NCBI GenBank assembly: GCA_003223325.1
Contig: QHYS01000166.1
Span: forward strand, 1-64,000
DNA length: 64,000 nucleotides
Direction of reading: 5' to 3'
Source: Acidobacteriota bacterium
GTDB taxonomy: Bacteria > Acidobacteriota > Terriglobia > Acidiferrales > UBA7541
Shown here: piece after piece, positions 16,462 through 25,005 of the stretch
How positions within the stretch are numbered: the first letter of the stretch is position 1
Layout: each line of letters starts with the position of its first letter
Notes under the pieces: model-generated
What the model was told of the DNA's origin: nothing
Databases searched by the model: none
What the model saw: the letters and a program-made list of their open reading frames with translations, nothing else
Position numbers and translations under genes: made by a program

Positions 16462-17463
16462 TCAGCCGAGAAAAGCGCCAAGCTCGGACAGAAGCATTTC
16501 CGGTATTTCTTCCGCGATGAAATGGCTGCTCGGAAGCGGTTTGCCGGAGACGTTGGAGGCCCGCTCTCGCCACGCCTCGAGGACGTTGAATTGTCGATGC
16601 ATTGCGCCTTTTTCCGCCCACAGCGCCAGGACCGGACAACTGATTTTGCGTTGCAGGTCCGCATCATCGTGAGTCAGGTCGATCGAAGCGCCCGCGCGGT
16701 AATCCTCGCAGGTCGCGTGAATCATCGCAGGAGTGCGGAATGAGCGCAGATATTCGGCAAAAGCGTCTTTGTTGATCGCATCTGGAGGAAGCGCAGTGAA
16801 CCGCGATTTGAGCCAGAACTCGGCACTATTGCCGATCATTGTCTCTGGCAGCGGTTCCGGTTGGATTAGAAAGAACCAGTGAAAGTTAGAAGTAGCCAAT
16901 TCCTTCGTGACGCTATGGAACATCTTGTAGGTGGGCACAATGTCGAGGACCACGAGCTTTTGCACGCTGTCCGGATGGTCGATCGCCATCCGATGCGCCA
17001 CTCGTCCCCCGCGATCGTGACCGACGACTGAGAATCTCTGGAATCCGAGGCTGTTCATGACCTCGACCTGATCCTGGGCCATGGTGCGTTTTGAATAAGC
17101 GGCATGATCTCCGCCTCCCGCCGGTTTGCCGCTATCCCCATACCCGCGAAGATCAGCTGCCACGACCGTGAATTTTCGCGCCAATTGAGGCGCGACCTTG
17201 CGCCACATGATGTGCGTTTCCGGATAACCGTGGAGAAGCAAAAGCGGCGGGCCACTCCCGCCGGTAACAAAGTTGATGGTGGCGCCTGAGGTCTTCTTTG
17301 TGTGTTGCTTAAACCCGGGAAAAAATTCAGATGCAGCACTGTTTCGATCCGTTTGTTCCGAGAACCGGTCCACACGGGCTAGCGCATCCCCTGTCGAAAG
17401 AAAGCTGCCCAGGCCCACGGCTGCTGCCTTCTTGAGGAGATCGCGACGGGTACCGTCACGCAT
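16462..17463 (-). CDS. Tat-exported haloacetate-dehalogenase-like alpha/beta hydrolase
   Basis: 333 residues. The N-terminus has a Tat signal (GTRRDLLKKAAAVGLGSFLS). The hydrolase core has LLLLHGYPETHIMWRKVAP (oxyanion-hole HGYPE), VAADLRGYGDS, the nucleophile elbow VVGHDRGGRVAHRMAIDHP with Asp as nucleophile, and the acid region with NFHWFFLIQPEPLPE. CEDYRAGASIDL and the catalytic His of SSHFIAEEIPE complete it. The Asp nucleophile, the HDRGGR arginines and the His-Trp pair are those of fluoroacetate/haloacetate dehalogenases, so hydrolysis of a short haloacid is possible, though epoxide hydrolases share much of this. It is upstream of the stump and the large hydrolase in a leftward operon. 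Confidence 0.85.
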   Translation of the reverse strand: MRDGTRRDLLKKAAAVGLGSFLSTGDALARVDRFSEQTDRNSAASEFFPGFKQHTKKTSGATINFVTGGSGPPLLLLHGYPETHIMWRKVAPQLARKFTVVAADLRGYGDSGKPAGGGDHAAYSKRTMAQDQVEVMNSLGFQRFSVVGHDRGGRVAHRMAIDHPDSVQKLVVLDIVPTYKMFHSVTKELATSNFHWFFLIQPEPLPETMIGNSAEFWLKSRFTALPPDAINKDAFAEYLRSFRTPAMIHATCEDYRAGASIDLTHDDADLQRKISCPVLALWAEKGAMHRQFNVLEAWRERASNVSGKPLPSSHFIAEEIPEMLLSELGAFLG

Positions 17464-17493
17464 AAACGACCTTCCTGCCCGGGTGCAAGGCGA

Positions 17494-19356
17494 TTATGGG
17501 AGACGCTTGGTTAGCGTGCTCTTCTGTGCTGTCGGCGGCACGATTGCCGGCATGGAATCTTCCCAGCGGCTATACGTGAGCGCGTGCTGGTCGGAACCAT
17601 CCGCCTTCATGATGAAGATCTGCGCGAAGGGCTGGAAGGAATTGTCGTATAGCGGCGCTTCATCCTTGAAGCCATAGCGGCCGCCGGACCAGAGAATATA
17701 CTTCCCGTCTGGGGACCACGAAGAGTGGCTGTCGTTCCCCAGCGTTGTGGTTAGTCGTTGAACGTTGGTGCCGTCCGGGCGCATGGTGAAGATGTCGTAG
17801 TCCAGTGTTTTCGCGTCGCGTCGCGTGAAGGTGATGAGGTCGCCGCTGGGCGAATAGGCAGGGAAATTATCTAGTTCCCTGGTCAGCGTTTTGATCGAGC
17901 CATCGGCGAGATCCAACACTCGCAGGCCGTACTCGCCGGCTCCCCAAACGCGGTAGATGATCTGCTTTCCATCCGGCGACCAAGTGGGGAATCCGCTATT
18001 GGGCAGGCCGTTGGTGAGATCCTTGGATTGTTGCGAGCCATCCGCACGCACCATCATCAATTTGGCGGGGGTTGTCTCCCGCGCACCGAAAAATCCGCCG
18101 AATCCGAAGGCGATCCACTGCCCGTCAGGAGACCAAGTGGGCACGAAGGCCGCTCCATTCTTGTCCGAGAAAACCACCTTCTTGTCGGAACCGTCTGCGT
18201 TCATGACCGAGATCGATGCCGCCGCCGTCGTGGCCAGGTTCCTGATGTCGCTGATGGCCAACTTCCCGTCACGAGAAAACCGGGGGAAGACATCGGTATA
18301 TTGGACCTCCATGTCCGGATCCCAGCTATAGAGGGGCTGATTCTGCGGTCGTGCCGTGAAATCCACCTTCTGATAAACCACCTGGTTGCCATCCGGCGAC
18401 CAGGCCGGATTGCGTAACATTCCCTTCACTCCCGCCCCGCCGGACGTGAAAGCTAGCCCCGCGTTCGGGCCCGCTTTGATGAGATACGCGATTTTATCCG
18501 CGCTCAAGTACTGTGGTGAGACTTTCAGGCCGGGTCCTGATGTCAGCTCGACCCTCGCGCCGGTGGACAAGTCCACGGAGACGATCTGCGAGGTCACCAT
18601 GCCCTGTGCATAAATGCGGGCCGCGAACGTATGCGCCGTGGGCAATTCATAAAACCCCACGCGCTTGCTATCGGGCGACCACTTCGGCGATCCGGTGGAA
18701 ACGCCCGCCCGCGTAGTCAATCTGCGGAACCCGTGCCCGTCCGGGTGAATGATGTAGATACTCAACTCCTGCGGATGCTCCCATCCCGGCTGGGGAACTT
18801 CGTGCGGCTTGAAGTCGAAATTTCGGTCCGAGGAGAACGCGATCCATTGGCCGTCGGGCGACCACGAAGGCCGGAAAAAGCCGTCCAACTTGCCCGCCGC
18901 CGCTTGCAAGGCCGGTGCGCCCGTCAAATTGCGCAGCTTGCGCGTCCTGAGATCCATTATCCAGATGTTGGCCGTATGCGCGCCGCGGGTCGAAACGAAC
19001 GCCACTTGATTCCCGTCTGGAGAAAATGCCGCCTGATCGTCAAGCGCTGGGTCGTCGGTGAGGCGCTCCAGCCCCGACCCATCCACGCGTACGCGATAGA
19101 GATCGGCTTCGCCGGAGCCGTTGCGTTCGGAGGTAAACACGATCCATTTGCCATCCGGCGAAAAGGATGCGTTATAGTCGAATCCGGAGGAGGAAAACAG
19201 CGGATGTTCGCCGGAGCCATCGACGTTGGCGACGTAGAGCGTCATCTGCGAAGGACCTAGGCGGTTCATTAGCATGGTCTGCTTGGGGCCGGCAGATAAC
19301 GATAGGACGGCTGCGAATGCCAAGCCGACAGAAAGGGCCGCGACTCTCATTTTCAT
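17494..19356 (-). CDS. TolB-like WD40/PD40 beta-propeller protein, secreted
   Basis: 620 residues with a signal peptide (MKMRVAALSVGLAFAAVLSL) and GGGAGG seven bases before the ATG. At least seven PD40 repeats are visible, each with the F/W-S-P-D-G core: FSPDGKWIVFTSERNG, FSPDGNQVAFVSTRGA, WSPDGQWIAFSSDRNF, WSPDSKRVGFYELP, WSPDGNQVVYQKVD, WSPDGQWIAFGFGG and WSPDGKQIIYRVWG. Such proteins resemble the TolB propeller and lie in the periplasm or outside the cell, usually binding proteins or sugars. No protease domain follows, unlike S9 peptidases with the same propeller. It starts the leftward gene run. Confidence 0.88.
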   Translation of the reverse strand: MKMRVAALSVGLAFAAVLSLSAGPKQTMLMNRLGPSQMTLYVANVDGSGEHPLFSSSGFDYNASFSPDGKWIVFTSERNGSGEADLYRVRVDGSGLERLTDDPALDDQAAFSPDGNQVAFVSTRGAHTANIWIMDLRTRKLRNLTGAPALQAAAGKLDGFFRPSWSPDGQWIAFSSDRNFDFKPHEVPQPGWEHPQELSIYIIHPDGHGFRRLTTRAGVSTGSPKWSPDSKRVGFYELPTAHTFAARIYAQGMVTSQIVSVDLSTGARVELTSGPGLKVSPQYLSADKIAYLIKAGPNAGLAFTSGGAGVKGMLRNPAWSPDGNQVVYQKVDFTARPQNQPLYSWDPDMEVQYTDVFPRFSRDGKLAISDIRNLATTAAASISVMNADGSDKKVVFSDKNGAAFVPTWSPDGQWIAFGFGGFFGARETTPAKLMMVRADGSQQSKDLTNGLPNSGFPTWSPDGKQIIYRVWGAGEYGLRVLDLADGSIKTLTRELDNFPAYSPSGDLITFTRRDAKTLDYDIFTMRPDGTNVQRLTTTLGNDSHSSWSPDGKYILWSGGRYGFKDEAPLYDNSFQPFAQIFIMKADGSDQHALTYSRWEDSMPAIVPPTAQKSTLTKRLP

Positions 19357-19679
19357 CTTAGGCCTCCCGGATACAGAGAGACGGTGTTACTCCTGGCGGA
19401 ATGTTTACATTGTACCGCAATCTGGCTCGAGAGGAACGCACGTGGCGGACGAAGATGCGCTTGGAAGTTGCCCGCGAGCTGGGACGAGCTGGGAGGCTGC
19501 GATTGACAATCGATGGATGCAATCCCTAGACTCTTCCCTAGTTACCTGCCGTGGCTGCCGTGGAGGATCGCTCGACGCCAAGTCCGCTTGAGATGTACTA
19601 TCGGATTTCTAGCCGCTGAGGGAGCCGCCTATTGTCGGATATGATGACCGATCGCGAAGCAAGTCGGGGAGGAAGCCAC
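19357..19679. other. Divergent intergenic region
   Basis: Separates the leftward PD40 gene from the rightward WEG-family gene and should hold promoters for both. I see no RNA gene or repeat, and no promoter clear enough to place. Confidence 0.4.
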
Positions 19680-20795
19680 ATGTACATTAGTTCTGGCCTT
19701 CCACGGGCTGGTTTAGGGATCGCGTTGGCTATGATTTTGTTCACGCCAACATTCGTTGGGGCGCAGTCGTCAGGTGGTGTCAGGAACGCTGATACGAAAA
19801 CCTCCAAGAAGAACGCAGCGACCGCCGCAAGGACGAAGGCCGGGACACTGCCTCGTACGCCGGACGGCCAGCCAGACCTGCAGGGATATTGGACGAGCCT
19901 GAGCTTCACGCCCATGGAACGTCCGGCGAAATACGGTGGCAGAGAGTTTTTGACCGACGAAGAACAGGCTCAGATTTACAAAGAGGGCGTGCAGCACAGT
20001 TACGAGTTCACGTTTGACGATCTTGCGGAGACTCCGGTTTATGACTCCACCGTGTACGCGCTGAGCGCTTGGCAACACGGCGTCGCTCCAAACCGCCGGT
20101 CGTCACTCGTAGTGGATCCGCCAGATGGCAGAATTCCTCCCCTGACGCCCGAGGCGGCCAAGGCCAGGGCGGCTGCGCGGAAAGCCGGCCCCAACCAGGA
20201 CTACGCGAATCCGAACGCACCAGTGAAAGCCGATGTCGCCGAAGACTTAAATTTGGGCGAGCGCTGCCTCTTCTTTGGCAACCCGCCAATTCTTCCCGGC
20301 GGGTACGACAGTGATTTTCACATCGTCCAGAGTCCAGGATCTGTGTTGATTGAGTACGATCGGGACAGCGAGACGCGGATCATTCCCTTGGACGGAAGCC
20401 CACACGTATCGTCAAATATTCGCCCATGGCATGGCGATTCCCGCGGCCATTGGGAGGGCAATACGCTGGTCGTCGAAACCACTAATTTTCGGCCCGGCGC
20501 CACATTTCAAAACGCCAACCCCAAGACCTTGAAAATTACCGAGTACTTTACGCGCACAGATCAAAATACCATCGAGTACAAGTTCACGATCGACGACCCG
20601 GCCACGTGGACGAGGCCCTGGTCAGCCATCGTTCCCCTTGGCGCGATGAAGGGACCGATGTTCGAGTACGCTTGCACTGAAGGGAACAATGATATCGTGA
20701 ACATCCTGGCGGGAGCTCGCGCAGCCGAAAAAGCTGCAGCCGAGAAGGCCAAGAGCACTTCGGGAGTCCCCATCTCGCAAAGAAAAGATAGGTAA
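19680..20795 (+). CDS. Secreted acidobacterial WEG/TLVVD-family protein, DLQG type
   Basis: 371 residues. I start at the ATG at 19680 because GGAGG lies nine bases upstream; an earlier ATG at 19632 would give a poor signal peptide. After the signal (ending FVGAQ) comes TLPRTPDGQPDLQGYWTSLS and ERPAKYGGREFLTDEEQ, the N-terminal mark of the DLQG subtype. The core motif is GDSRGHWEGNTLVVETTNF, then LKITEYFTRTDQNTIEYKFT and DPATWTRPWSA. This is one of eight related genes in the window. Members are exported and common in Acidobacteria; no biochemical role is established. A DUF6152 gene follows after 81 bases, as repeatedly in this region. Confidence 0.85.
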   Translation: MYISSGLPRAGLGIALAMILFTPTFVGAQSSGGVRNADTKTSKKNAATAARTKAGTLPRTPDGQPDLQGYWTSLSFTPMERPAKYGGREFLTDEEQAQIYKEGVQHSYEFTFDDLAETPVYDSTVYALSAWQHGVAPNRRSSLVVDPPDGRIPPLTPEAAKARAAARKAGPNQDYANPNAPVKADVAEDLNLGERCLFFGNPPILPGGYDSDFHIVQSPGSVLIEYDRDSETRIIPLDGSPHVSSNIRPWHGDSRGHWEGNTLVVETTNFRPGATFQNANPKTLKITEYFTRTDQNTIEYKFTIDDPATWTRPWSAIVPLGAMKGPMFEYACTEGNNDIVNILAGARAAEKAAAEKAKSTSGVPISQRKDR

Positions 20796-20876
20796 GCACC
20801 AGTCGCCGGGGCAGGGTGTCCCGGGCAAGCAGGCCCGCAGTCAGAACTTGAGATGGAATGGATGGAGGAAATCGCC

Positions 20877-21305
20877 ATGCGAAATCGATATATTCCTATG
20901 CTGCTTCTGATTGTAGGCCTTCTGGTCTCGGTGACTCCTCTATTCGCGCATCACGCAAACGCGGTCTTCGATACCGAGAAGAAAGTTACGGTGAAGGGGA
21001 CAGTCGTGGTCTGGTTGTGGGCCAATCCTCATTGCCTCCTGAGGTTTGACGTAACCGATGATAAGGGTGAAGTGGCGCATTGGGTTGGGGAGACGCAAGC
21101 TCCCATCAACATGATCGGCAACGGATGGAGAAGCGACTCGTTTAAGCCAGGGGACGAAGTCACCGTCACTCTCGAACCGCTGCGGAACGGCAAACCCGGC
21201 GGAAGTATGCTTTCTGTCGTCCTCGCTGATGGTAAGGTATTAAATACGCGATCGTCAGGCATCTACAAACCCGATGCCTCCAAACCCGAAGAAGATCCCA
21301 AGTGA
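20877..21305 (+). CDS. DUF6152 protein, exported
   Basis: 142 residues from the ATG at 20877 (GGAGGA seven bases upstream). The signal peptide ends just before a His-His pair (TPLFA then HHANAVFDTEKKVTV). The DUF6152 core continues VKGTVVVWLWANPHCLLRFDV with the invariant NPH, then GEVAHWVGETQAP and a strand-rich end (FKPGDEVTVTLEPLRNGKPGG). It is a small periplasmic beta-barrel-like protein of unknown function. If signal peptidase cuts at the A-H bond, the mature protein begins with His, which with the NPH His could bind a metal. First of four paralogues here. Confidence 0.85.
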   Translation: MRNRYIPMLLLIVGLLVSVTPLFAHHANAVFDTEKKVTVKGTVVVWLWANPHCLLRFDVTDDKGEVAHWVGETQAPINMIGNGWRSDSFKPGDEVTVTLEPLRNGKPGGSMLSVVLADGKVLNTRSSGIYKPDASKPEEDPK

Positions 21306-21388
21306 GAAGTTGCCTCGGGCGGAAAGGGCCTGAGGCGCGGAGACAGCGGGGAATCTAAAGCTGCTTTAAATCTGAAAGGCATTTTTCG

Positions 21389-22283
21389 ATGTCAAGGCGT
21401 TCCGGATTTTTCACCGTCGCAGCGGTATCGGCAGTCATAATTGCGGCATTGACGTTCCCACCTCTTGCACATGGGCAAACCGTCGTAATACCGTTTAATA
21501 GGGAACCAGGAGCGGTATACGATCCCGATGTCCCCAATGAGAAGCCAGGACCTGCTCCACGCCGTGACTTGTCGGGCATTTGGGAGCCCGCCCGTTCATT
21601 AGGGGACGACGTCGGCGCAGATGGTGCGAAAGCGGTGCCGGCGGATGGGAAGCCCGGGCATGAGCCGCCTTTTACCCCTGAGGGGCAGAAAGCATATATG
21701 GCCAATAACCAACGATCCCATGCCGGGATGTGATCCCCAAGGATTTCCTCGCATCGCCCTTCACAATTTCAGAACCAGCTGGATTATGCAGAATCCCGAT
21801 AATGTGGTGATCTTGTATGAATTTAACAAGAAATGGCGGGTGATCTGGACCGACGGACGAGCACTGCCCAAGAATGCCGAGGAACCCAGTTGGAGTTATC
21901 TACCTGACCTTCCAGAATCGAGGTGGTGGGGATACTCGGTAGGCAAATGGATCGACGATTACACGTTCGAAGCAGAATCGAACGGATTTAACGACAAGAC
22001 TTGGCTCGATAATGCGGGTCGTCCCCACAGCACCGCCCTTCACGTAATCGAACGCTATCACCGCGTGGACGCCAAACACCTGGAAATGACCATCATCCTT
22101 GAAGATCCGAAATATTACACAAAGCCCTGGGTGGCCCTCGACCGATTGTCCTTGAGGTTGCAATCACCCGGCTTCGATTTTTTTGAGCAGGAGTGCTCGC
22201 CGTCCCAGACAAAGGAATACAACGAATTCTATGGCGGACCCGCCTCCGAGGGCTTAGACAAGACTTCTGACAAAGCGAAGTAG
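21389..22283 (+). pseudogene. WEG/TLVVD-family protein, FNDxxW type, one frameshift
   Basis: Two overlapping frames make one protein. The first (from 21389) has a signal peptide (FFTVAAVSAVIIAALTFPPL ... HGQ), then RRDLSGIWEPARS and PPFTPEGQKAYMANN. From about 21710 the sense continues one frame over as NDPMPGCDPQGFPRIALHNF, then VVILYEFNKKWRVIWTDGRA, GYSVGKWIDDYTFEAESNGF and NDKTWLDNAGRPHSTALHVI. It ends ERYHRVDAKHLEMTIILEDP and PSQTKEYNEFYGG. One inserted base or two lost ones near AACCAACGATCC explain it. The core motif is weakened (KWIDDYTFEAES instead of WEGxTLVVDxT). It is a pseudogene or a sequencing error. Confidence 0.75.
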
Positions 22284-22290
22284 GCTTAGA

Positions 22291-22318
22291 GCTGTCCCCT
22301 AAGAATGAGCGGGGCAGC
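22291..22318. terminator. Hairpin between convergent genes
   Basis: GCTGTCCCC and GGGGCAGC pair across an 11-base loop with one bulged T. It lies between the rightward family gene and the leftward VOC gene. There is no T tract, so its strength as a terminator is doubtful. Confidence 0.4.
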
Positions 22319-22322
22319 GAAT

Positions 22323-22808
22323 TTACTGTCGCAATCCGCCGAGTTGCACTTCAAAGCCGTCCGGATCCTCGACGTGGAAACTCGTCTTAGTGTCTCCCCG
22401 GAGAATCTTCACACCACGGCGCTTCAGTTCCGCTTCCACTTGCGCTTTGCTCGTGTCCCAGTTTGCATGTACGCAATGTGATCGACCTTCGGCGTCCCTG
22501 AAGGCCGCGTCCGCGCAATGAGGATGTTGTAGCCAAACGTCAGCCGGCACTGTTTTCCGTCATCTTCGGTAACCTTCATGCCGAAGAGGTTCGCATAGAA
22601 GTCGTGTGTCTTCGCATAATCGGCCACCTGATAGGAAACGTGATTAATGTAGGTCGCCTTGAGCAATTGACTATCGGCCGCGGCCGCCGCCGGAGCCGCT
22701 CCGGCTGCCGACACTGCCGTCGCCGCGAGCGCCAGGCTGAATCAGTTGCCGCCGAGTCATTTTCCCTTGGTCGAAGTCCCGAAGTAAGTTTACGATGATA
22801 TGTTCCAC
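22323..22808 (-). pseudogene. VOC/glyoxalase-family protein with two frameshifts
   Basis: From a GTG at 22808 (GAGGAG upstream) the minus strand reads VEHIIVNLLRDFDQGKMTRR and QLIQ. After one frame change it reads SLALAATAVSAAGAAPAAAA, a Tat-like or ordinary signal. The VOC domain follows: YINHVSYQVADYAKTHDFYA, NLFGMKVTEDDGKQCRLTFG and TPKVDHIAYM. After a second change the end is ANWDTSKAQVEAELKRRGVK and SFHVEDPDGFEVQLGG. Metal-ligand positions His (INHVSY), His (KVDHIAY) and Glu (FEVQL) are present. Such proteins are metal-dependent lyases, dioxygenases or isomerases. As it stands the gene cannot make the full protein. Confidence 0.8.
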
Positions 22809-23150
22809 GGCGTCTCCTCCTCGAAGTCTGCGGGGAACCTCCCCCGGGGGGCACCTAGTATATGCTTGCTAGCCGCTCGCGGCGCAACGGCCTGTCCTTG
22901 GCGCCTTGGCGCGCAAAGTTAACGTGCTCGGACTTCTGCCGCCGGGTCCCAAAGATCGAAACGTAGCGCCACGGCCTTCAGCGCTCGTGTTCCCTCAAAA
23001 TTGCGGCTGTAACACGGTGAGTTAGTCGCCCTATTCGGTGAACTGGCGTGTGCAGCCTGGGACAGCGCGTGAAGTAAAATCAGACTCTCTTGACCTAAAG
23101 GGAGGGGTCGCAGTAGCATCCAGCGAGGTTCGGCTGACGAGGTTCAACCA
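22809..23150. other. Divergent intergenic region with a dispersed repeat
   Basis: Contains the repeat copy at 22951-22984 and presumably the promoters of the VOC gene and the rightward family gene. No gene is seen on either strand. Confidence 0.4.
22951..22984 (+). repeat. Dispersed repeat, copy 1
   Basis: 34 bases (AAAGAT..AAACGTAGCGCC..GGCCTT.AGCGC) match 59641-59674 with four differences. The core can fold into a hairpin; this copy has lost part of the right stem. It is likely a REP-like intergenic repeat of this genome. Confidence 0.6.
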
Positions 23151-23999
23151 GTGTTACGCAAGAGTGTACAGGGGCCCTCTTCTTCTCCCGTGCGGATTAT
23201 CGGAGCGATCGGCGTCTTGGCGATGACGCTCGTCGTTCCGATGTCTATGTGCTCTCAGGCGGCTGCCTCGCCGAAAACAGCAAATGCAGGAGCAGCGAAG
23301 ACAGAAGCTGCCTTGACGCCCCGTGACCTTTCCGGTCTGTGGTTCGGAGGTGTTGGAGGAGGGCTGCGTGTGAGGGGAGCCGTTTCCCCGATGACGCCGG
23401 AGGCGCAGGCAAGGTTCAATGCCAACACCGCGGAACTCAAGAGCGATCGTACCATCAGTGCCGATCCCACTTTTCGGTGCGAGCCTCCCGGCGTGCCGCA
23501 TATCTACGGAATCGGAGGTTATTCAGTCGAATTTATCCAGACTCCGCAGCGAATTGTCCTGTTCTATGAGTCGATACACACGTTCCGTACCATCTGGATG
23601 GACGGCCGGAAGCCGCCGCAAGATGCCGATCCGTTGTGGCTGGGGTTTTCCGTCGGGCACTGGGACGGCAACGATCTGGTCGTGGATACCACCGGATTCA
23701 ACGACAAGACCTGGCTGAATGGCGCCGGTTATCCTCACAGCGAGGCGCTTCACCTCATCGAGCGTTTCCATCGTGTTGACGCGAAGCACATGCAGCTCGA
23801 AATCACCATCGAGGATCCAAAATCTTATACACAACCCTGGAAGATGGGGGTCAATTTCACGCTTCAGCCGACCTGGGAGTTTGGTGAATCCTTCTGCATT
23901 CCGACGAATCAGGAGAGTTTCAAGTCGCAAATCATTGAGGAAAACGACAAGGACAAGCCAGCCCCCCAGCCGAATCTTAAGACCAAACCTAAGAATTGA
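23151..23999 (+). CDS. WEG/TLVVD-family protein, FNDxxW type
   Basis: 282 residues from a GTG at 23151 (GAGG eight bases upstream). A signal segment (IIGAIGVLAMTLVVPMSMCS) ends near AAAS. The mature protein has TPRDLSGLWFGGVGGGLRVR, MTPEAQARFNAN, CEPPGVPHIYGIGGYSVEFI, LGFSVGHWDGNDLVVDTTGF, NDKTWLNGAGYPHSEALHLI and ERFHRVDAKHMQLEITIEDP. It is the intact relative of the frameshifted gene at 21389. Two DUF6152 genes follow on the same strand within 600 bases, so a three-gene transcript is likely. The export signal is clear; the function is not known for any member. Confidence 0.85.
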   Translation: MLRKSVQGPSSSPVRIIGAIGVLAMTLVVPMSMCSQAAASPKTANAGAAKTEAALTPRDLSGLWFGGVGGGLRVRGAVSPMTPEAQARFNANTAELKSDRTISADPTFRCEPPGVPHIYGIGGYSVEFIQTPQRIVLFYESIHTFRTIWMDGRKPPQDADPLWLGFSVGHWDGNDLVVDTTGFNDKTWLNGAGYPHSEALHLIERFHRVDAKHMQLEITIEDPKSYTQPWKMGVNFTLQPTWEFGESFCIPTNQESFKSQIIEENDKDKPAPQPNLKTKPKN

Positions 24000-24026
24000 T
24001 TACTCCGCGTGAGGAGGGTTCTGGCA

Positions 24027-24494
24027 ATGAACATTACAATGGCAATGAACATCACAATGAGGACTGCAATGAAGGCCACAAAGACTACAGTTATAGCAGG
24101 TTGTACCCTAGCGGCGCTGCTTGCGATCGCCCCCAGGGTGATGTTCGCCCATCACGGCTCGGCTGCATACGATATGTCCAAATCGATCACGCTCGACGGT
24201 ACGGTAACGAGCCTGGACTGGAACAATCCGCATTGCCTCCTGCATTTCGACGCCAAGAATGACAAGGGCGAAGTGCTGCACTGGACGATCGAATTGTACA
24301 ATCCCTTGTGGATGACGCGGGCCGGGTGGACGCGAACCAGCCTGAGGGCCGGCGACCCGATTACCATCACCTTCCACGGGACCAAGAGCGGTGCACCGAA
24401 CGGCTATATTCGTGACGGCGATGGCAAACTCACCTTCAACGGCAAGGAACTCGGTTTCCATCAGGCCGGCGACGAGCGCACAACCGAACGCTAA
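24027..24494 (+). CDS. DUF6152 protein, exported
   Basis: 155 residues from the ATG at 24027 (GAGGAGG nine bases before); a GTG at 24009 is also in frame. The region just after the start is an 18-base tandem duplication (24024-24041 and 24042-24059) that adds MNITMA in frame. The signal peptide (VIAGCTLAALLAIAPRVMFA) ends before HHGSAAYDMSKSITLDGTVT. The NPH motif is in SLDWNNPHCLLHFDA, then GEVLHWTIELYNPLWMTRAG. Strong similarity to the next gene shows recent duplication. Unknown function; possible metal binding through His1 and NPH. Confidence 0.85.
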   Translation: MNITMAMNITMRTAMKATKTTVIAGCTLAALLAIAPRVMFAHHGSAAYDMSKSITLDGTVTSLDWNNPHCLLHFDAKNDKGEVLHWTIELYNPLWMTRAGWTRTSLRAGDPITITFHGTKSGAPNGYIRDGDGKLTFNGKELGFHQAGDERTTER

Positions 24495-24577
24495 CGCCGT
24501 TCGCCTCCGCCAACGACATTTGAACTGTTGATCCGCAGTTCGCAGCGCAGTGGTTTGCACGCGCCGCACCACTCACA

Positions 24578-24997
24578 ATGAAGCTCACAAAAATGACCGT
24601 TGTCGCCGGTTGCGCCGTAGGGGCGCTGCTTACCACCGCCCCCCAGCCGATGTCCGCGCATCATGGCGCGGCGGCTTACGAGTTGCAGAAATCCATCACG
24701 CTAGAGGGTACGGTAACGAGTTTGGATTGGAGCAATCCGCACTGCCTCCTGCATTTCGACGCCAAGAATGACAGGGGCGAGGTCCAGCACTGGACAATTG
24801 AATTGTACAATCCACTGTGGCTGGCGCGGGTCGGTTGGAAGCAGACAAGCCTGAAGCCTGGCGACCCGATCACCATCACTTTTCATGCCAGCAAGAATGG
24901 CGCGCCGAACGGCTATATTCGCGACGGCGACGGGAAACTCACCTCCAACGGCAAGGAGCTCAGGTTCCATCTGCCCGGTGACGAGCGCATCAAATGA
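24578..24997 (+). CDS. DUF6152 protein, exported (tandem duplicate)
   Basis: 139 residues, close to the preceding gene along its whole length (shared FDAKNDxGEVxHWTIELYNP and SGAPNGYIRDGDGKLT-like end). The signal (VAGCAVGALLTTAPQPMSA) is followed by HHGAAAYELQKSITLEGTVT and SLDWSNPHCLLHFDAKNDRG. Coding begins 83 bases after the first copy. Both keep the His-His start and NPH, so the duplicates are probably both functional. I see no separate promoter. Confidence 0.85.
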   Translation: MKLTKMTVVAGCAVGALLTTAPQPMSAHHGAAAYELQKSITLEGTVTSLDWSNPHCLLHFDAKNDRGEVQHWTIELYNPLWLARVGWKQTSLKPGDPITITFHASKNGAPNGYIRDGDGKLTSNGKELRFHLPGDERIK

Positions 24998-25005
24998 TGT
25001 TTGCG

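Noticed and set aside
14235-16667. 810-residue version of the large hydrolase
   Set aside because: The extra N-terminus overlaps the upstream hydrolase and stump; the ATG at 16238 has a ribosome-binding site and a signal peptide.
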